Assembly: GCA_963693305.1 (NCBI GenBank)
Contig: OY855907.1
Location: 30,813,801 to 30,877,800 of the forward strand
From: Meandrina meandrites
Taxonomy: Eukaryota; Cnidaria; Anthozoa; Scleractinia; Meandrinidae
DNA: 64,000 nucleotides
Reading direction: 5' to 3'
In this document: piece after piece, positions 10,969 to 23,100 of the stretch
Numbering within the stretch: the stretch's first letter is position 1
Layout: each line of letters opens with the position of its first letter
The notes under the pieces: generated by a model
The model's input: only the letters and a program-made list of their open reading frames with translations
Databases searched by the model: none
What the model was told of the DNA's origin: nothing
Made by a program: the position numbers and the translations under genes

Positions 10969-11397
10969 TACCATAAACTACTTCTCATATGAGACATAGG
11001 GTGATGACGTCATTACTCACGTGACTTTCCTCAGAAGTTCGGTTTTGCTAACTATGACGAAAGTAGTTTGCTACTAAAAAAGCAGTCAATGCAGCTTGAG
11101 GTACATTGGCGTGAGGCATTTCGGACTGCCCAGGAACCGAACAAAATATAAATATTAAGGGAGCTATGTGCAATTTTCAAAAAGTGGGAGTCTGGGTACA
11201 AGTGCGTATCTGGCGTTGCATTAAATGTAAAGAAACAACAAAGTACATAGTTGGTAGATACTTCCATGCTAAATCCATTTTTAACACTTTCATTGCTATG
11301 ACGTCATCGGTCACGTGACCAGAAAGGGCCACAATTTTAAATTCGCTTGAAAACGTTACTAGAATCTTTCTCTTAGGATATTTTTTAAGCGAAGTTG
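10969..11397. other. Spacer between the two 2.5 kb duplication copies
   Basis: It includes two related segments with GACGTCA and CACGTGAC (about 11003-11025 and 11299-11320). I see no gene, RNA or clear transposon boundary. Confidence 0.4.
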
Positions 11398-13880
11398 TAG
11401 TTTTTTAAATAGTGCTTTAAAAAATGGCTATGATTACTTTTTCCTGAAAATGGACGGCAGTGAAAAGTACAATTGAAAAGTTTGTTGGCTTCCTGCTCAG
11501 CGACCATTTGCGGTAGAAACAAAAGAAAATGTTGCCAAAGGCAGAAGTGTATGCTCTTTATGATGGCGTTGTCAGTTTCTTCTCATTTTAATTGGTTTTT
11601 GCCAGGATGGATTTTATTTCTTTAAGACGAAAGGAGTGGAGCCTGGGGAGAAGTTTAGCAGCAGCCCCTCTCCCTCTCCGCTGCTAGGGGATTCCCGGTG
11701 GTCCGTATTGCGGGCTCACGACAAGAAAATGTTCAAAATGGCGACGAGTTATATAGTTTGAGTTATATAGGGTAGTTTTGCCGATGTTTTTCCTTCTTGA
11801 CGCGATCACAACGAGTTTCCAAACACGGGGTATTCTTCTTCTATTCGTATTCCCGATAACGAAGAATATGTAATGAGGAGACACGGCGAGGGAAACGTTT
11901 CGCAAACATTTCTTACAGAAACTTACAGGGACCTGAGGTAAGCGTTTCTCATTGTACAACGATTTTATTTTGAACACTGGTTTAAGGTTATGTATTCGAC
12001 GTTTATCATGTGTGAGCATATATAAAAGTGCTAACGATAAAATCGTGCAAACTGGAATTAAAGCTGAGCTCGAAGGAAAAAAACGATTTTGAGTGTCAGT
12101 CATTTCGTCATGGCATGTGATTTGTATTTATGCTTATCATCTGAATTTTAAGCTACTTCAAATTAATAAGAATCGCATCCTTTCATTATTTAGACGTGAG
12201 GAAATGTTTGTCAGAATATTGACCGAGTGGATTGTAACAAGTTCTGGTAGTTGTTGATCTCTTAACTGTTATAATGTACTGTTTGGTAACAGGCAAAGTG
12301 TTTTCAAGGCTAACTGGAGTGCTATTTAGGCTAACTGAAATCTTATGTAGGTCAACTGGAATGGCTCGCATGTTTCATGACACATAAGTGCCATACAAGC
12401 CAGAAATTCCTAACCCAATAAATATATAGCCTAACCTCAAGCCACATAAGCTAACTATACTCAGGCTTTAGTTACTGGAGTACTGTTTAGGCTAACCATG
12501 CAGAGAGCTATTAAGGCTAACCAGTGTGCTTTTCAGATTAACTGGAATGCCTCTCATGACGTTTTGGCTTGCACTTCAGTTTGTCAAGACCCAAGTTTTC
12601 TTTTTTTTACTTTTGGAAATTTGCCATGTAGTAGCTGTAAATTTGATTTAAATAAACTCCATATTAGTTTTTGTTGACAACTTGCTCTACGAGAAAACCA
12701 AACAAAGATTTCTGTAATGTAATAATGTTTTGAGATGAACAGATTACAAAAATTCAGCTTTAGGGTCCAAAACATTTAATAATCTGACATTTTTGTGCAA
12801 TGATTATTGAAAGGAAGGGTGCAAAGAAATTGATTTCTTCCTTGCCTGACTCAGGTACACTGGGCAAGGTGAAACCATTATATGCTTATCCAAAGACTGA
12901 TGTTTCTCCGGAAACAACAACAAAGTAAAAAATCCATAAATATCATTTTTGTATCTAGCAAGTGTAAAAAATTATTGGATCCAATAGCCCAACATGAAAA
13001 CAGTCTGTTTTTTGTTTCACACACTAAAAAGGCCATTTAATTTTAATATACACTTTGCATGTTGGAAAGATAGCAATTTCACCAAAATAAATAGTTTTTG
13101 TTTGTTTTGTTTCTATTTAAAGGTGACTTGAAGACTTTGCAATGACATTCCTCTTAAGTCAACTTGAAAATGAACTCAAAAATACACATTTTGTTAATGT
13201 AATAAAATTGTCACAATTGATTCCCACATGTTGCCAGTTTAAACCTGAACATACTTAAGTGAACTTCATAGCTATTTATGTAATATGAACCCAGCCTCAA
13301 GAGTTCTCATGGGCCCGATGAGGATAAGTAAGTAATTATGTAATATGGGCATCCCAGAACCCAATTAAGCTACATGTGAATACTGTCACTTTATTACATG
13401 CAAGTTTTAAAACCATTCTGGGGCTTGTGACAAAAATATTTTGTTCCAATAAAAATAATGAAATTACAGACAATTTACATAATTATTATCACGGACCATA
13501 AAGTTTACTCCAGGTTAAGTAAAGACGTCAAGTTTTTTTGCAGCACAGGCCAAAGTGTCTTCAATAGTGTAACGGCAGCTTAATTAAGATGTGTGGTTCC
13601 AAATAATATCCATACCTCCTCTAAGGATGGTTCTTTGTTTTGGACCCTCCTACGCCATGGAATTTCCAGTATAGCTTCATACCCCCCCTCCCCCTTCGGA
13701 ATTTCCAATGACCATCTCCTTGACGTGGGTATGGATATTTTATGGAACTGCACAATGTAGGCATTTGCTTATAAAAGTAAGCTGAAAATTAGTTCACACT
13801 AATCTATTTTGTTAACCTTTTCACATTCACCTGTTTTCTGTGGGATATATAATTATATATTGTTTTTACCGGTTTCACTT

Positions 13881-13881
<1 letters not shown>
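11398..13881. repeat. Copy 2 of the 2.5 kb tandem duplication, with the empty site
   Basis: It is continuous where copy 1 is broken: at 12262-12265 a single TTAA stands where copy 1 has 7.5 kb inserted, and at about 12072 the ~550 bp insertion is also absent. It ends at a (TAA)n tract as copy 1 does. No protein domain is recognised, and the open frame on the minus strand at 11684-12103 is the counterpart of the one in copy 1. Confidence 0.85.
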
Positions 13882-13940
<59 letters not shown>

Positions 13941-13992
13941 GTAATAATAATAATATTAATGATGATGATGATGATGATGATAATAATAATAA
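13882..13992. repeat. (TAA)n / (GAT)n microsatellite at the receptor duplication edge
   Basis: TAA repeats pass into GATGATGAT and back to TAA. Detectable similarity between receptor copy A and copy B ends here on the copy A side: copy B has only AATAATAATAAATCAAAAG at the matching place (about 46232). The microsatellite therefore marks the breakpoint beyond which copy A has no kinase exons. Confidence 0.85.
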
Positions 13993-14060
13993 ACCAAAAG
14001 TAAGCTATATTACGTAGTTAAGTTACAAGAGGCATGCAGTTGATGAGAACGTTAAATTAC

Positions 14061-14182
14061 CTCGTCTTTATTCGGTTTTGATTTACAAGTTGATCCAAAC
14101 TTGAGGCAAGTAATCACGACGAACAAAGCAGCCAAACTCAGCGGTAACACGATGATGAGCATCAGATCCCGGATGAACCTGT
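14061..14182 (-). CDS. Copy A exon 9: transmembrane helix and juxtamembrane stub
   Basis: The hydrophobic run [20 protein letters not shown] is followed by the basic stop-transfer [14 protein letters not shown], then donor GAG|GTAATT. Reading past the donor gives V, I and a TAA stop; copy B reads GTAATTAAA there and stays open. An unspliced transcript would therefore end right after the membrane anchor. Confidence 0.85.
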
Positions 14183-17100
14183 CTGTAAACAGGAACAGTT
14201 TGTTGATAGTGAGGACCTATTCAATAGTTTCCCAGTCAGAACCCTGACTGTGGTTTGGATAACTGATGTGACCTTAATTTTAATTTAGTTTAGTTTTAGT
14301 TGATAAGCAGTATGTCGAAAACTAGGTCGAGTACTTCATCACATGTTGCAAACACCGAGAAACAGACAAAAGACACAAGGTCATATGCCAAGTGCTTTTA
14401 TTGTATATTTTCTTTGTTTACAGTGGAATCCCGTTAATACGGCCACCAACGGGCCATAGAAATTTGGCCGTATTAACGGGATGGCCATATAAACGGGGTA
14501 GGGTCAAATTTCATGACTGGTCTACTTCAAGTGACGTCTTGACAGATACATATCACAGTTTGACAGAGCTACATCAAAATGCTAACAAATCTATTGGACC
14601 TTGATAACAATCTTTCTCTAAGAGATGTTCACAAAGAGGAGAAAAGCTCAAAGAGATCCACGGGCGTTTTGAATAAAATAATATCATTCAATATTGTTTC
14701 TCAAGTACTGTATTTGTTTCGTTTGGTCAATTATTAATGGGTATTTGGTTCGAGTGGCCGTATTAGTGGGGTAATATTATAAAGGATTGTATAGTTTGGG
14801 ATTTCAGAATGTGGCCGTTGGCCGCATTAACGGGGTTTCATTATAAGAAAATGTAGTGGCCGTAATAACGAGGTGGCCGTAAGGCGGGGTTCCACTGTAG
14901 TTGTATTTTATTTAGGGAGGGGTCCTTTCATTTTTGTTGCTATCATTCGGAGGGTAAAGTAATAGCTTAATCATGTTCTCGATTGTCACGGTGATCTGTG
15001 ATGGCAAGAATTGTACAAAGTACTGGAACTTATGCTTATCTGCACGAATTATCTAGCTCCAAGGTAAATACAGCCCTTACCAGGCAATGTCGTTTTTGTT
15101 ACGAAAACACCATCTGACCTTCCATATTTGTTGTTGCTTGATAACCGAATGGTGTACTTTGTGGAGGGTTGTAAATCCTTTAAAGTCATTCCAGTCTGAG
15201 CGTATGGCAGTGTCCTCACTACCGTGAAGTTATCCGATGCTGATTTCTTTTCTTCAATGGTATAGTTGTGTACCTGGTAAACGTTGCCATATTTCGGCTT
15301 ATCCCAGGTAAACACCATGTACCGTGCCTGTACATTTGTCACTGTTAAGTCTTTAGGCGGCAGCGGCTTTCCTAAATGTTACAAAAGCAAACATAGTATG
15401 AAGTCAATGCAACATTGCTAAGATAGGGTAGCTCGTAATGCTTTAGAGATTCCCCTCTTCTGCACTCAATCACAGCAACACATGTAACGATACAACTGTT
15501 TTTGTTTTTATTTTATTTTTATTATTATATATGTAGAACCGCCAACCACGCTATGAGCAAAATCACACGTTTTAATGTACGTTCGTTACACACGTGCAGA
15601 TCCACTTCACACACTCCTTGAATACATTATATATATAATCGACTCAAACATAATCAATGAGCCTCGACACTACAATATATTCATATTTCGGTCCAAGAGA
15701 AAATGAGGGGACAGAGAGGGACGCGCCCAGTCAAGGCCTTGGGATATGTCAATTTTACTAAAGTTATTTTTAGACGCTGCCCTGTTTCCCTTGACGTCCG
15801 CACACGTCACCCAAGGCGTGAGAAATTTGAACAACAAAGGCGGACCGCGTGGAGATACGTTTCTTCGATAAAAGCGACTTGTGGGATGGTATTTTTTAAG
15901 AGATTATTCGGAACAGAAGAGAGATTCTACAATCTCTCACAAATCCAATGGCTCTAGGAAATATCGAATTTTGTCGAAGAATACGAGTCAACAAAGTTGC
16001 GCGAGGGAGGGCTACATTTCAATCATGTGGTGCCAGGGCATCACGTAACGAGTAAGGGAAATAATAGAGCTCAAGTGTCAAAGCGCTTGGTCTAATTGAT
16101 GCAGGAAACAGATAAAATTAAAATTATAGCTTTCTCGTTGTAAAGCTACAGCAGCTAGGGTCAGTACTAAACAACAACACTTGAGCTTTATTTGCGTGAC
16201 CATTAAACATTACAGTATTGCGAAAGCATAAACCGGACATAGATGAATACCGATATGTCACCCGTGATAAGACACAACACACCTTGCAACAACATAAATT
16301 ATAAACAGTCAGGCCCGGCGTCGCAAATATAATTGCAAGTTTTCATCTTCACGAAAAGTTTCAGTCCTTGTCCTTCCAGAGCAAAAATTTTGAGAGGTTA
16401 CAAAATATCTAGCAAATTGAAACGAGCCAAATTAAATCGCACGGATACGAAATATTTAGCAAATGAAAGGTGTTAATTTCTAACTAAAAACTGCTGGAAA
16501 CCATGCAGTCCTGTGACCTGTATGCTCTATTCAACTTGAAATGCCTCCAAATAATGTCTACATTATGAAGCGTAAGCGAAGGCCTGTTTCTTTTCCTTTT
16601 CCTTTTTCCTACTATATTCTATGAGGCAAATCAGTTATTTGAAGACACGGTTCTGAGAGAGAAACTTTGAAGACAATGGCTACCAAAACACGTCGCAAAT
16701 AAAAAGCCCACGGTAGGGAGTCCGAGTAGGCCGGTCATGATTCTTATAACACTAGCGTGCTCAGAAGTCGTTAACGTCGGAGTGCTTTCGATGCATGCGA
16801 AACTATTTTTGCCAATATCGATATCGAAATCTGAACGCCTGTAAATTCCACTTGGAAAGACATGTTGAATATTCAACAGGACCAACAGTCGACAAAACAA
16901 ATGTCACGCTTGTACGGTCTAATGATTTTTCCAGAGCCGGAAATACGTTTCCATGGACGTCCGCATCTCTAAAAATAACTTTAATGGAATCGACATATCC
17001 CGGCCAACGCCCTCAAAGTCCCTCTTTGTCCCCTCATTTTCTCTTGTTCGGTCTAATCAGCAACAACAGCATTTGCGCAAATTTTGAAAAACATCTGTCG

Positions 17101-20100
17101 GTAGGGTTCGGAGCTTTGTTATTATTACATCAATTTAAGGTGGCACTGCACCCTATCAACAATTTTTGAGCCTGTCTAATCTTTTAAAAAATGTTATTTT
17201 GCCAAAAAAAAAAAACTTATTCAAGCTATTATCCAACCAAACGTCTCCAAGTACCGCTAGTCTGCTTTGGGAACTTTATGTTCAAAGGAAAAATCTATTG
17301 GCAAAATGCACAGTTCAAGGGCCTATCAATTCGGTTTCCTTACCTGGTAATACTATGGCAGTAACCTTAAGTCCTTCCCAGGACAAAGAATCGAATTCCT
17401 CTAAGAAGTGATCAATGGCCTCGCCTTTTCCTGTTGTGTTTGCATTTATCGCGGCTAGAATCTTGATGTCTGCTTTTACACTTCCATTACTAAGAAATGA
17501 GAAAGAGAACGACAGGAAGCTTCAGGCATTGCTAATATACGGTGGTTCCATTGATTTTCTTAACCACAGGATTCGGGTAGTGCAGAGGCGAACTTTCTTA
17601 GCTGTAGTCCGGAAAGCAACAACTTGAAATGAAAAAATCTGTCTATTTCAAGGATTTTGAACCATTAAGACTTTTTTTGTATTCTATTATTCTGAAATTA
17701 TATATTCAAGAGGAGTTAGTGCTAAAATCGATAGATAAACTAAATGGATCGAGACAATTGCGAGATTCTTCAGTAAGTAAACATTGCATGTATCCCTTGT
17801 AGTGGACACCTACCTGAATCGTATAATTTTGACGTCATGTATCTTCAAAACTGAGGATTTATTGAAATGGTGCTTTATCTGCAAAGAAAGATAAGTTCCT
17901 TGAAGAAGGTGGTCTGTAACAAAATGTCAGTACAGTTCGTTTTGTATAAAACTCTGTACTGCTATTATATACTTATAAGTTCCTTGAGTATATGTATTAT
18001 ATGGCTACAATAGTACGCGCGCTCTGATTGGCTGCTGAGCGGGCAAGATTTTCTTGTAATGACCGGTCATTATGAAAATTTTTCTCGGCTCGACGGCTCT
18101 TTTGAGTTGTGAGGCTGTGAAGGTTACGAGCGCGAGGGCGAAAACAAAAAAACACCGACTAAAGTTAACTATCTTGTCAATAACTAAAGAAGAAAAATAC
18201 GCCTAAGTATGAGCGACGAAGAGAGCCACAGCGAGAGCGAGTTTTATTACCCAGGGGAGGGTGGACAGGCAAAACTGAGCAAAACAACATGGCCAACGTT
18301 GCCACTCACGCGCAAGCGGATATTGAAAAACGTTTCTCTTTTTTCAGCGCTAAAAAGGCCATATAATAAATAACTTATTAACCTCGTCCGTTCGGTCATT
18401 ACAGGGAAATCTCAGATTTCCCTGTAATGACCTCACTCTCGGTTAATAAGTGGTATATAGTAGTCTGTAAGCCTTGTAATGTCAAAAAATATAACATAGA
18501 GTGTACTTTTCATTTCCTGCCCTAATTTATGCACTCACTGAATGTAAATAATGTACATAACTCGAATAATTAATAAGGTAAGGATTTCTACGCATCCTTA
18601 AAATCTATGGACTAAATGATTCTGGCTAGACTTTCATCTTAACCTACGATCATGGCAAGTAGAAAAGAACGGCTAATCGCAGGTTATTTTCACCCTGGAA
18701 GAGGAACTTTGTGACTGGATGAAGGTGTCCCGCGGGTATAAGGCTGTCTTACAGGTCCCTTTTTAAAACGCGTTTTTGGAAAGGAAAACGATAAGTGATT
18801 TTTAGATTAGAATTTATAGATCCTGACAGAAAAACCCTGAAACAATGTCAAATCATAAAACGTGGTGATAAAGCAAGATTTGTCTAAGTTATAAGCGTTT
18901 ATCTGAAGCCTTTTCATTTAATGAAACACGATTGTTTTTTAATGTTCCACGATTAATAATTTGGAAATGACCTCAAAGATGCTGGCGAACTGTTAAAGTT
19001 CACTCACAGCAAGTTACACGATAATCCTAAACGTATAGATTTTACAAAATAACAACTTCCTAATTTTGCCCTTAGGATTGCTCTAATGTTCTGTCCATCG
19101 ATCTCAACTGCCGCATAAATAAGAAATCTTGACCATGTTGACAAAATACCCACTCCTTTATTGGATCAAATCACTTAAAACTTGTATGTAAAAGTTTAAA
19201 AGATCGGAGATTTACGTCAAATCTAAGGACGGACGATTTTACGCCGAAATATTGAAAAAATCGAACAAATGATACAATTGCAACTTGCATTGAGGTAAAC
19301 ACGATATTTCAAAGGTTCCTGCCAAGTTTTAGCATGTTTCTTAAGTACGGTTTGAAGAATTTCGGATGGAAAGTCAGGTACTTTTGATTTCTAAGTTGTC
19401 TTCGCTTTGCAATCCTGCATGGTGTATTTAATTATTATCTGTTCTTGGACGACCGTTGTAAATTTCAAATTCCCCACGATTTTCTACCCCTTGGCAATGG
19501 CTTTGCTTTTGAACGGACCACCTTAAATGAATAATAAACAGGGGTATAATTTTAAAAAGGAATACATATTGGCGGGCTGACTTAAACGCTTGTCCCGAAT
19601 CGAGATTAACTTACCGAAGTTTTGATGTTCTCTTCCAAGGCCACGAACGCGCTGCTGCTACGGTTGAGCAGATCTTTGTTAAATTTTGCATCGATCATCA
19701 GTTGCAAGTTAATGTCAATAATTAGTTTACCTGGAAATTAAATGAAAATTCACATAAAGAAACACGAAATAGTAGTAACACGCCAATTACGGCCAAAATA
19801 AACACATAAATTATGTTGGCGAAGAGATTAACTGTGGCGTTTAAGAAGAAGAACAAAGCCAATTTTCGCGCCAAAAACGCGGTTACCGTGAGTCACGTCA
19901 CGTGTCGACTCGCAGTTGTTATCATTAAACAATTTGTTCGTGCTTTAACGTGCACTATTGAGTTATGTTTCACACGGAACGTTTGGAGAGCATGAAAGAA
20001 GCGCAAGAGTTGTTCGAGGCGACAGCCGAGAGCAATTGAAGCCTCTTTCGTACTACTAAATTAAAAGACCTAAAAACATGAACCATTTGTTTTATAACAT

Positions 20101-23100
20101 TGCCGGTTGAAATCTACGTCAAAATCCGCGCCAAAACTCGCGCGAGAAAAAATAATTCTGCATGACGAAGCGATATTTGCTCACTCTCAGCGTACACTAT
20201 TGGATTTTGTGCACCCTTCGTATGCTAACAACATTTGGTTGCGTTGCTGTGCTAACAATTTTGTTACAATTTATTTTCACGGTTGCACTGCATCGGGAAG
20301 AGGGGAGAAGTTTACCTTTCCTATTGAAAAATATTCACTTTCTGTAGACTATATTTGAAAAAAAATGTGGCCATTCATACCAACCATGTTTTCTCTCAAA
20401 GTGCCTCTCTCCATTCAGGTGTATAAATGAGTACAGGGGAATGCTGGAGATAACCCTGGGATGGACTTATGGGCCTACAGCCTCGAATGCAGACGTATCC
20501 ATACGAAACAGAGTTTATCTTAGACTTACCAAATGACAAAGTTTTTATGGCGAGGGTCTTGCTGGTTGGCCCATGCCCATTTTCGTTAAATCCGCTTACT
20601 TCAATCTGGTATCTAGTCTCTGCAGCAAGTCCGATTAAAACAATCTCTGTGAGGTTGCTTGTGGTATTTGCTTCAGTATACAGCTGAGAGCCAACACTTC
20701 TGTATCTCACTCGATAGCCCAGCAATTGTTCTTTATAGCGAGAAGGAGGCAGGCTATTCCAGGAGATATGAATTGCAGTTGAATTCAGAGGATAACCTCT
20801 AAGCAAGGTAGGAGCCTTTTCAGGAACTGGTGAAGCAAAGGTACGAAAATAAAAGACTAAAAAAGGTATTGTTATTATAACAATTCAAAGGTCAAAAGAA
20901 AGCCAGCAGTGTACTGAGAAATGAACTAAAAAAATCTGAATTTTGGTGTGTTTAGGTTTCGCTTGACACAACTTAAATAAACCAAGACATTTTTTTTCCA
21001 TCAATGTATCTAAGAGTTTCTTTAGTCCTCCTCCATTCTTTTATATGTTCTCCAAAATTTATGTAACATGTAGTGACTAAAATGGAAATAATATTGATTG
21101 ATGATTGATTGATGTCTCAGGGTGCAGTTCAAATTTTTCCGCTCAAAAGTTGTTGCTAAATTGATTTGAGTTTTTACCAAAGTCCCACAATCCTCTCTCA
21201 TTACTCCCGAGTGTTAAAGCTCGCCACTGGGGAAACGAAAACACTGATTATCGCATGCACTGGCCATTCAGTGGTAGCGTGGCTTTCGACGATAAACTGC
21301 GTGCAGTTTCAAAGAAACATTATGTACAGCGACACCAGCGATATTTATTATCTTCTTGATATGCTCGTTCGAAGTTATGCGTGTACATTTATTTAGCAGC
21401 CTATAATAATCGGTGTCCATTCTAAGTAGATATTAGGTTAGAAACATGTATTATAAAAATTTGGGACACTTGCCTTTCGTCATTGGAAAAGATTGTTTTT
21501 TCATTGTTTTTTCCTCATTTTGTTAAATATCGACAGTTAATTATCATTCGAGTTTACCTCTTGGAGGACATCGAGGCACGTCGCAATATTCCCATCGAAC
21601 CTTAGGGTTAGTGGTATAACACCAAGGTCCATCCGGGGCACTGCTATCTGGATTGCGACACATGTTAGATTCATTCTGACCATCAACAACATCTCGAGGA
21701 ATCCGCCAGTGACGATGAGGACACTGTTTCCTCCATGCCTGACAAGTACGGCCGGACCGGGTGATGTTTATATTGCCGCGGTAACCAACCCCGACGCCAT
21801 AGTAACAATCTACAACAAATTGAATTCGTGTGACTGATTTGAGAATGAGATGTAGTATTTGTAGATTGACAACTTTCCGAATTTAATGCTTTGTGGTGTG
21901 GTGGGGCACAAAGTGCCTACTCTGACCTCAACCAAATGTATCTATTACCCTCACTGCATTCAAGCAATGCAGTCGACTCCCGATAACTCGAACCTTCAAG
22001 GGAAATTGAAAAAGGGAAGAGAAACGAAAATTGCTTCGAGTTAGCGGGAGGTTCTATTTATCGAGGGTTCGACTTACCGAGGGTATTTTGGTTCGAGTTA
22101 GCGCGAGGTTCGAGTTAGGGAGGGTTTGAGTTATCGGGAGTCGACTATATTACTTAACATTTGTGACTTTCCCGAATACTTATCATGACATATTTGGTGA
22201 GTTATTGTTTGCCCATGTCACTATTTTGAAAGGGTGTTTAAACCGAAATTTGGTGCATTTCGATGCTTATTACTTGTTTTAGTAAGATTTTGGATACATT
22301 TAAAAGTTTGTTCCTAAAACTTAAAAGTTTTTCATCCTCGTATTTCCTATCTTTAGACAACGTATTTGTACCATAATAGACCATATTCGTATTCTTGGTA
22401 TTGGACTGGAACCAGCTTGCAAATGAGGTTGATGCTGGGAATCTTTTCAAATGCAAATCACATGAGGCCATTTTTAATGATGTTCCCCGCATTGGCCTCC
22501 ATTACAATCTAGTTCTAGTCCAAAACCGAGAATATGATTACGGACTATTTGAAACAAGACTTAATCGACATAAGAATCAAAATGTATAGAATGGCTGTTG
22601 TGCTAGAGATTTCATTCTCAAGCCTGTTTCAGTTCATCAGGCCAAGTGCATCATTCTCATATCATAAACTTAAGTGTTAATACAAGTTTCAATACTGAAA
22701 TTATGTGCCTAAATTACAGCAATCAGAACTTAAAGATCAGACCTGTACTTCTTGTATCATCACCTGTGGAAAAGGGAAAACAAATTATTCGGTCACTCGG
22801 CCGTGCATGTTCAGTTGCTTTTTTTGTATAGAAAATAGCGCGGCATAAAAAATTAACAGGAATAGCAAGAATACAAAGGAAGAAATATATTTTCAAGAAA
22901 CACATTTACGGGAGGAAATCAGTATTGATGAAAAAAAAAAGAGTTTATCAAATTCCGAATAAGTATACCGTAATGATTCGATTTAGCGCCCGGGGCGCTT
23001 ATTTACTTTTGGCGCCTCAAGGGAGGGCGCTTATTCAAGACAGGGCGCTTATTCGGGACAGGGCGCTTATTTAATTTTTTGAGAAACAACCAAATGTTCA

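Noticed and set aside
13809..14003. Isoleucine/methionine-rich open frame
   Set aside because: Translation of the TAA/GAT microsatellite.
20469..20687. Open frames on the plus strand over the FN3 exons
   Set aside because: Antisense shadows of well-supported minus-strand exons.
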